Of a DNA stretch of 64,000 nucleotides, positions 61,156 to 64,000 are shown in pieces (the stretch's first letter is position 1; every line of letters begins with the position of its first letter). The position numbers and the translations under genes are program-made. The notes under the pieces are model-generated. The model was not told the DNA's origin, did no database searches, and worked only from the letters and a program-made list of their open reading frames with translations. The stretch is from Saprospiraceae bacterium UBA6168 (GTDB lineage Bacteria > Bacteroidota > Bacteroidia > Chitinophagales > Saprospiraceae): assembly GCA_002435785.1 (NCBI GenBank), contig DIUC01000024.1, positions 41,508-105,507 on the forward strand, read 5' to 3'.

Positions 61156-63921
61156 ATGGCCTTATTTTCCATGCAAAGAAATCTTGTTTGGCTGGTGGTA
61201 GCTGCGTCGGTTGCCTTTGTTTTTTACCGTTATTCTTTTGGTAAAAATGGGGTAGGGGGCGTGGATTACAATGCCGAGGTCAAGCCCATCCTCAACAAGC
61301 ACTGCATCATTTGCCACGGAGGGGTCAGGCAAAAGGGCGGGCTGAGCCTGCTTACGAGAGAAGATGCACTGACGCCCACAGAAAGTGGCAAACCCGCCAT
61401 CGTGCCTGGCCATGCTGGCAAAAGCGAACTAATCCGGCGGCTCACGCTTGACGACCCAGAGGAACGGATGCCCTATGGGAAAGCGCCGTTGACCAAAGCG
61501 GAAATCGCCATCCTCACCAAATGGGTGGATGAAGGAGCAAAGTGGGAGACGCATTGGGCCTATCGGCCCGTCGAAAAACCAGCCGTGCCGGGCAGCGGTC
61601 GCTTGCTGTCGGGTTTTGGGAAAAAAGCCTGGGGAAACAACGAGGTGGACGCTTTCATCCTTGAAAAATTGCGGGAAACAAAGCTTGAACCCTCCCCTGA
61701 AGCCGACAAAGCGACCCTCCTGCGACGGGTCAGCCTCGACCTGATTGGAATACCTGCGCCTAATGCGTTGGCCAACAGATACTTGAACGACCCAAGCTCC
61801 CAAGCTTACGAGCAACTCGTGGACAGCCTGCTTGCACTGCCCCAATACGGCGAGCGTTGGACGGCGCTTTGGCTCGACCTCGCACGCTTTGCCGACACCA
61901 AGGGCTATGAGCGGGACGACCGCCGCCAAATCTGGCGCTACCGGGACTGGCTCATCAAGGCGTTCAATGCCGATATGCCCTACGACCGTTTTTTAACAGA
62001 ACAGCTCGCCGGAGACCTGATGGGCGATGGCTCGCATCCCTCTGACAATCAATATGTTGCGACTGCATTTCACCGAAATACCATGACCAACGACGAGGGT
62101 GGCACCGACAACGAGGAGTTCCGAACGGCAGCGGTCATTGATCGGGTGAACACGACTTGGGAGGCGCTAATGGGCACTTCCTTCGCCTGTGTGCAGTGCC
62201 ACGACCACCCCTACGACCCGTTTCGGCACGAGGAGTATTACCAGTTCATGGCTTTTTTCAACAACAGCCGGGATGCGGACACCGAGGAGGAATACCCGCT
62301 GTTGCGGCATTTTTCAACGGAAGACAGCTTGCGTTTGGAGGGACTGACCAATCGAGTGAGGGAATCCATCTCGCCAGAAAAAGCAAAGCAGGTTTATACT
62401 TTTTTGAAAACGTTGCAGCCTGTTTTTTACTCCCTCGAAACGGACAGCCTGAAAAATGCCGCCCTGTATGATACCAAATGGCTCGGCCTTCGGCAACATG
62501 GCCTCGCACGATTGCCAAATGTGAACCTCGACGGGAAGGGCCGTCTGCTGTTCCGCTACCAAGGCTGGACGGGCGGGGGCCGCTGGACAGTCCACTTGGA
62601 CAAGCCGGATGGGGAAGTGCTTTTTTCCACCATCCTCGACAAGACAAAGGACGGCGGTTTTGAAATCAAGCAAGTTGATATTCCTGCAAAATCTGGCACA
62701 CACGACCTTTGGTTTACTTACGAAAATGCCCAACTGAAACCAGACATGGCAGGGATGCAGTTCGATTGGTTCCACTTTGCCGAGCCAGGATTCGGGGATG
62801 AACCCGAAGCGAAGGCCGACTTCCAGCACCTGCTCCGTGCCACTGCCCAAACCACACCCGTCATGGTGGAAAACGTGCCGGGGATGAAGCGCCCCACACA
62901 TGTTTTCGTGCGGGGAAACTGGCTAGTGAAGGGTAGGGTGGTGGAAGCCGGCACGCCCAAGCACCTGCCCCCCATGCCCAATGGCGCACCCGCCAACCGC
63001 CTCGGCCTCGCCCAATGGATGACGGAACCAGCGCATCCGCTTACCGCCCGTACGATGGTGAACCGGCTTTGGGAACAACTTTTCGGCTACGGGTTGGTGG
63101 AGACGCTGGAGGACCTTGGCTCGCAGGGCACACCGCCCACGCATCGGGAACTGCTGGATTGGTTGTCATGGAAATTCATGCACGAACACGATTGGAGCAC
63201 CAAGAAGCTGCTGAAAACACTGGTGATGTCTGCTACTTACCGCCAGGATTCGAGGGTGAGCGCCGAAGCTTTGGAGGCCGACCCCTACAATCGCTTTTAC
63301 GCAAGAGGCCCCCGTTTGCGCCTCACTGCCGAACAGGTACGAGACCAAGCCCTGAGCATCGCCGGGGTTTTGAACCCCAAAATGTACGGCCCCAGCGTGA
63401 TGCCACACCAACCGGAAGGCGTTTGGCAAAGCCCGTGGAACGGCGACAACTGGAAGCTCGCCGAGGGGGACGAACGCTACCGTCGGGCCATTTACACCTT
63501 CCTCAAGCGCACCGGCCCGTACCCCGCCATGATGACCTTCGATGGCGTGGCAAGGGAGGTGTGCAGCGCCCGGCGGGTGCGAACCAACACGCCGCTGCAA
63601 GCATTGGTGACGCTCAACGACGAGGCATACATCGTGGCTGCCCGCTATTTTGCCAACCGAATTTTTGAAAAAGAGAAAAAGTCACCTACAAAACAGGTGG
63701 CATTGGCTTATCAATTGGCGACTGGCCATCAACCAGATGCTGCAAAGACGGCAGTTTTGGAGGATTTGTACAAAAAGTCGCTGACTGATTTTGCGGAGCA
63801 TAAAGACAAGATGGAGAAAATATGTGGGGAGGAAACCATGCAGCGATCTCCCGAGATGGCCGCAATGGTCGTCGTTGCCAATGCAGTTCTCAATTTGGAT
63901 GAAGTGTTGGTGAAAAGTTGA
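61156..63921 (+). CDS. DUF1549/DUF1553 protein with cytochrome c domain (Planctomycete type)
   Basis: A 921-residue exported protein. An N-terminal membrane anchor (about residues 8-24) is followed by a cytochrome c-like domain with one heme site CIICH (C50-H54) and GGLSLLTREDAL. Next is DUF1549 (VDAFILEKLRETKLEPSPEADK to ERWTALWLDLARFADTKGYERD), then a middle beta domain at about 458-545 resembling a carbohydrate-binding module (RLLFRYQGWTGGGRWTVHL), and DUF1553 at the end (LDWLSWKFMHEHDWSTKKLLK; RVRTNTPLQALVTLNDEAY). Such proteins are typically paired with a DUF1501 gene; the sequence ends before any such gene could be seen. Role unknown, possibly in polysaccharide use. Confidence 0.9.
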   Translation: MALFSMQRNLVWLVVAASVAFVFYRYSFGKNGVGGVDYNAEVKPILNKHCIICHGGVRQKGGLSLLTREDALTPTESGKPAIVPGHAGKSELIRRLTLDDPEERMPYGKAPLTKAEIAILTKWVDEGAKWETHWAYRPVEKPAVPGSGRLLSGFGKKAWGNNEVDAFILEKLRETKLEPSPEADKATLLRRVSLDLIGIPAPNALANRYLNDPSSQAYEQLVDSLLALPQYGERWTALWLDLARFADTKGYERDDRRQIWRYRDWLIKAFNADMPYDRFLTEQLAGDLMGDGSHPSDNQYVATAFHRNTMTNDEGGTDNEEFRTAAVIDRVNTTWEALMGTSFACVQCHDHPYDPFRHEEYYQFMAFFNNSRDADTEEEYPLLRHFSTEDSLRLEGLTNRVRESISPEKAKQVYTFLKTLQPVFYSLETDSLKNAALYDTKWLGLRQHGLARLPNVNLDGKGRLLFRYQGWTGGGRWTVHLDKPDGEVLFSTILDKTKDGGFEIKQVDIPAKSGTHDLWFTYENAQLKPDMAGMQFDWFHFAEPGFGDEPEAKADFQHLLRATAQTTPVMVENVPGMKRPTHVFVRGNWLVKGRVVEAGTPKHLPPMPNGAPANRLGLAQWMTEPAHPLTARTMVNRLWEQLFGYGLVETLEDLGSQGTPPTHRELLDWLSWKFMHEHDWSTKKLLKTLVMSATYRQDSRVSAEALEADPYNRFYARGPRLRLTAEQVRDQALSIAGVLNPKMYGPSVMPHQPEGVWQSPWNGDNWKLAEGDERYRRAIYTFLKRTGPYPAMMTFDGVAREVCSARRVRTNTPLQALVTLNDEAYIVAARYFANRIFEKEKKSPTKQVALAYQLATGHQPDAAKTAVLEDLYKKSLTDFAEHKDKMEKICGEETMQRSPEMAAMVVVANAVLNLDEVLVKS

Positions 63922-63947
63922 AAAGCTGCCGTCAAAACATACCTTTG
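63918..63947 (+). promoter_or_regulatory. Promoter-like element after the DUF1553 gene
   Basis: TTG (63918-63920), 19 nt, TACCTTTG (63940-63947): an exact match to the Bacteroidota TTG-N19-TAnnTTTG pattern. It overlaps the end of the DUF1553 gene and points out of the window, so a further plus-strand gene or RNA probably follows. Confidence 0.5.
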
Positions 63948-64000
63948 TGCCATCATTTTTGGTTGCCCCAGGTCTCTTTTGTCATCCTGCAAGGAACCGT

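Overview
The window comes from an aerobic member of the Bacteroidota. This rests on an alternative complex III (act) cluster fused to an aa3-type oxidase operon, a type IX secretion C-terminal sorting domain, several TAnnTTTG promoter boxes, DUF1501/DUF1800 gene pairs and SCO/DUF420 neighbours. A Saprospiria-like lineage is a guess from overall flavour, not shown. No rRNA, tRNA, CRISPR array, transposase or prophage gene was seen.

Layout. 1-8353: alternative complex III, actA (3' end only) to actF. 8423-16393: cytochrome c oxidase subunits II, I, III (two genes) and IV, heme A pathway farnesyltransferase, a SCO-like protein, a DUF420 protein and a small CPMC membrane protein. 16390-24586, mostly minus strand: a membrane protein, Pif1-like helicase, secreted endonuclease/exonuclease-fold protein, DUF1501 and DUF1800 proteins, SCP2 protein and an alpha/beta hydrolase. 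25032-42927: a complete 14-subunit nuoA-N operon (complex I) with extra genes lodged between subunits: a four-helix bundle protein, a DUF2281/PIN toxin-antitoxin pair, an AT-rich unknown gene, a DUF559 nuclease-fold gene, a small lipoprotein and a csaA remnant. 43062-50497: hicBA, a membrane protein, an M1 peptidase, a lipoprotein, fmt and the methylmalonyl-CoA mutase large subunit. 50498-51842: non-coding. 51843-64000: a nine-PAS histidine kinase with its receiver, an AIM24 protein, a secreted protein, etfBA, and a DUF1549/DUF1553 cytochrome.

Together, act, cox and nuo encode most of a respiratory chain: NADH to quinone (Nuo), quinol to an electron carrier (Act), and the carrier to oxygen (Cox). 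EtfAB would feed acyl-CoA electrons into the quinone pool.

Most unusual are (i) a cytochrome c oxidase subunit II with a C-terminal OmpA-like peptidoglycan-binding domain, (ii) many intergenic inverted repeats whose arms are built of 7-9-nt tandem units, one family recurring in nuo gene junctions, (iii) a compound repeat block on each side of the DUF559 gene, (iv) two unrelated arrays with an exact 21-nt period, and (v) a SCO-like protein without its metal-binding cysteines.
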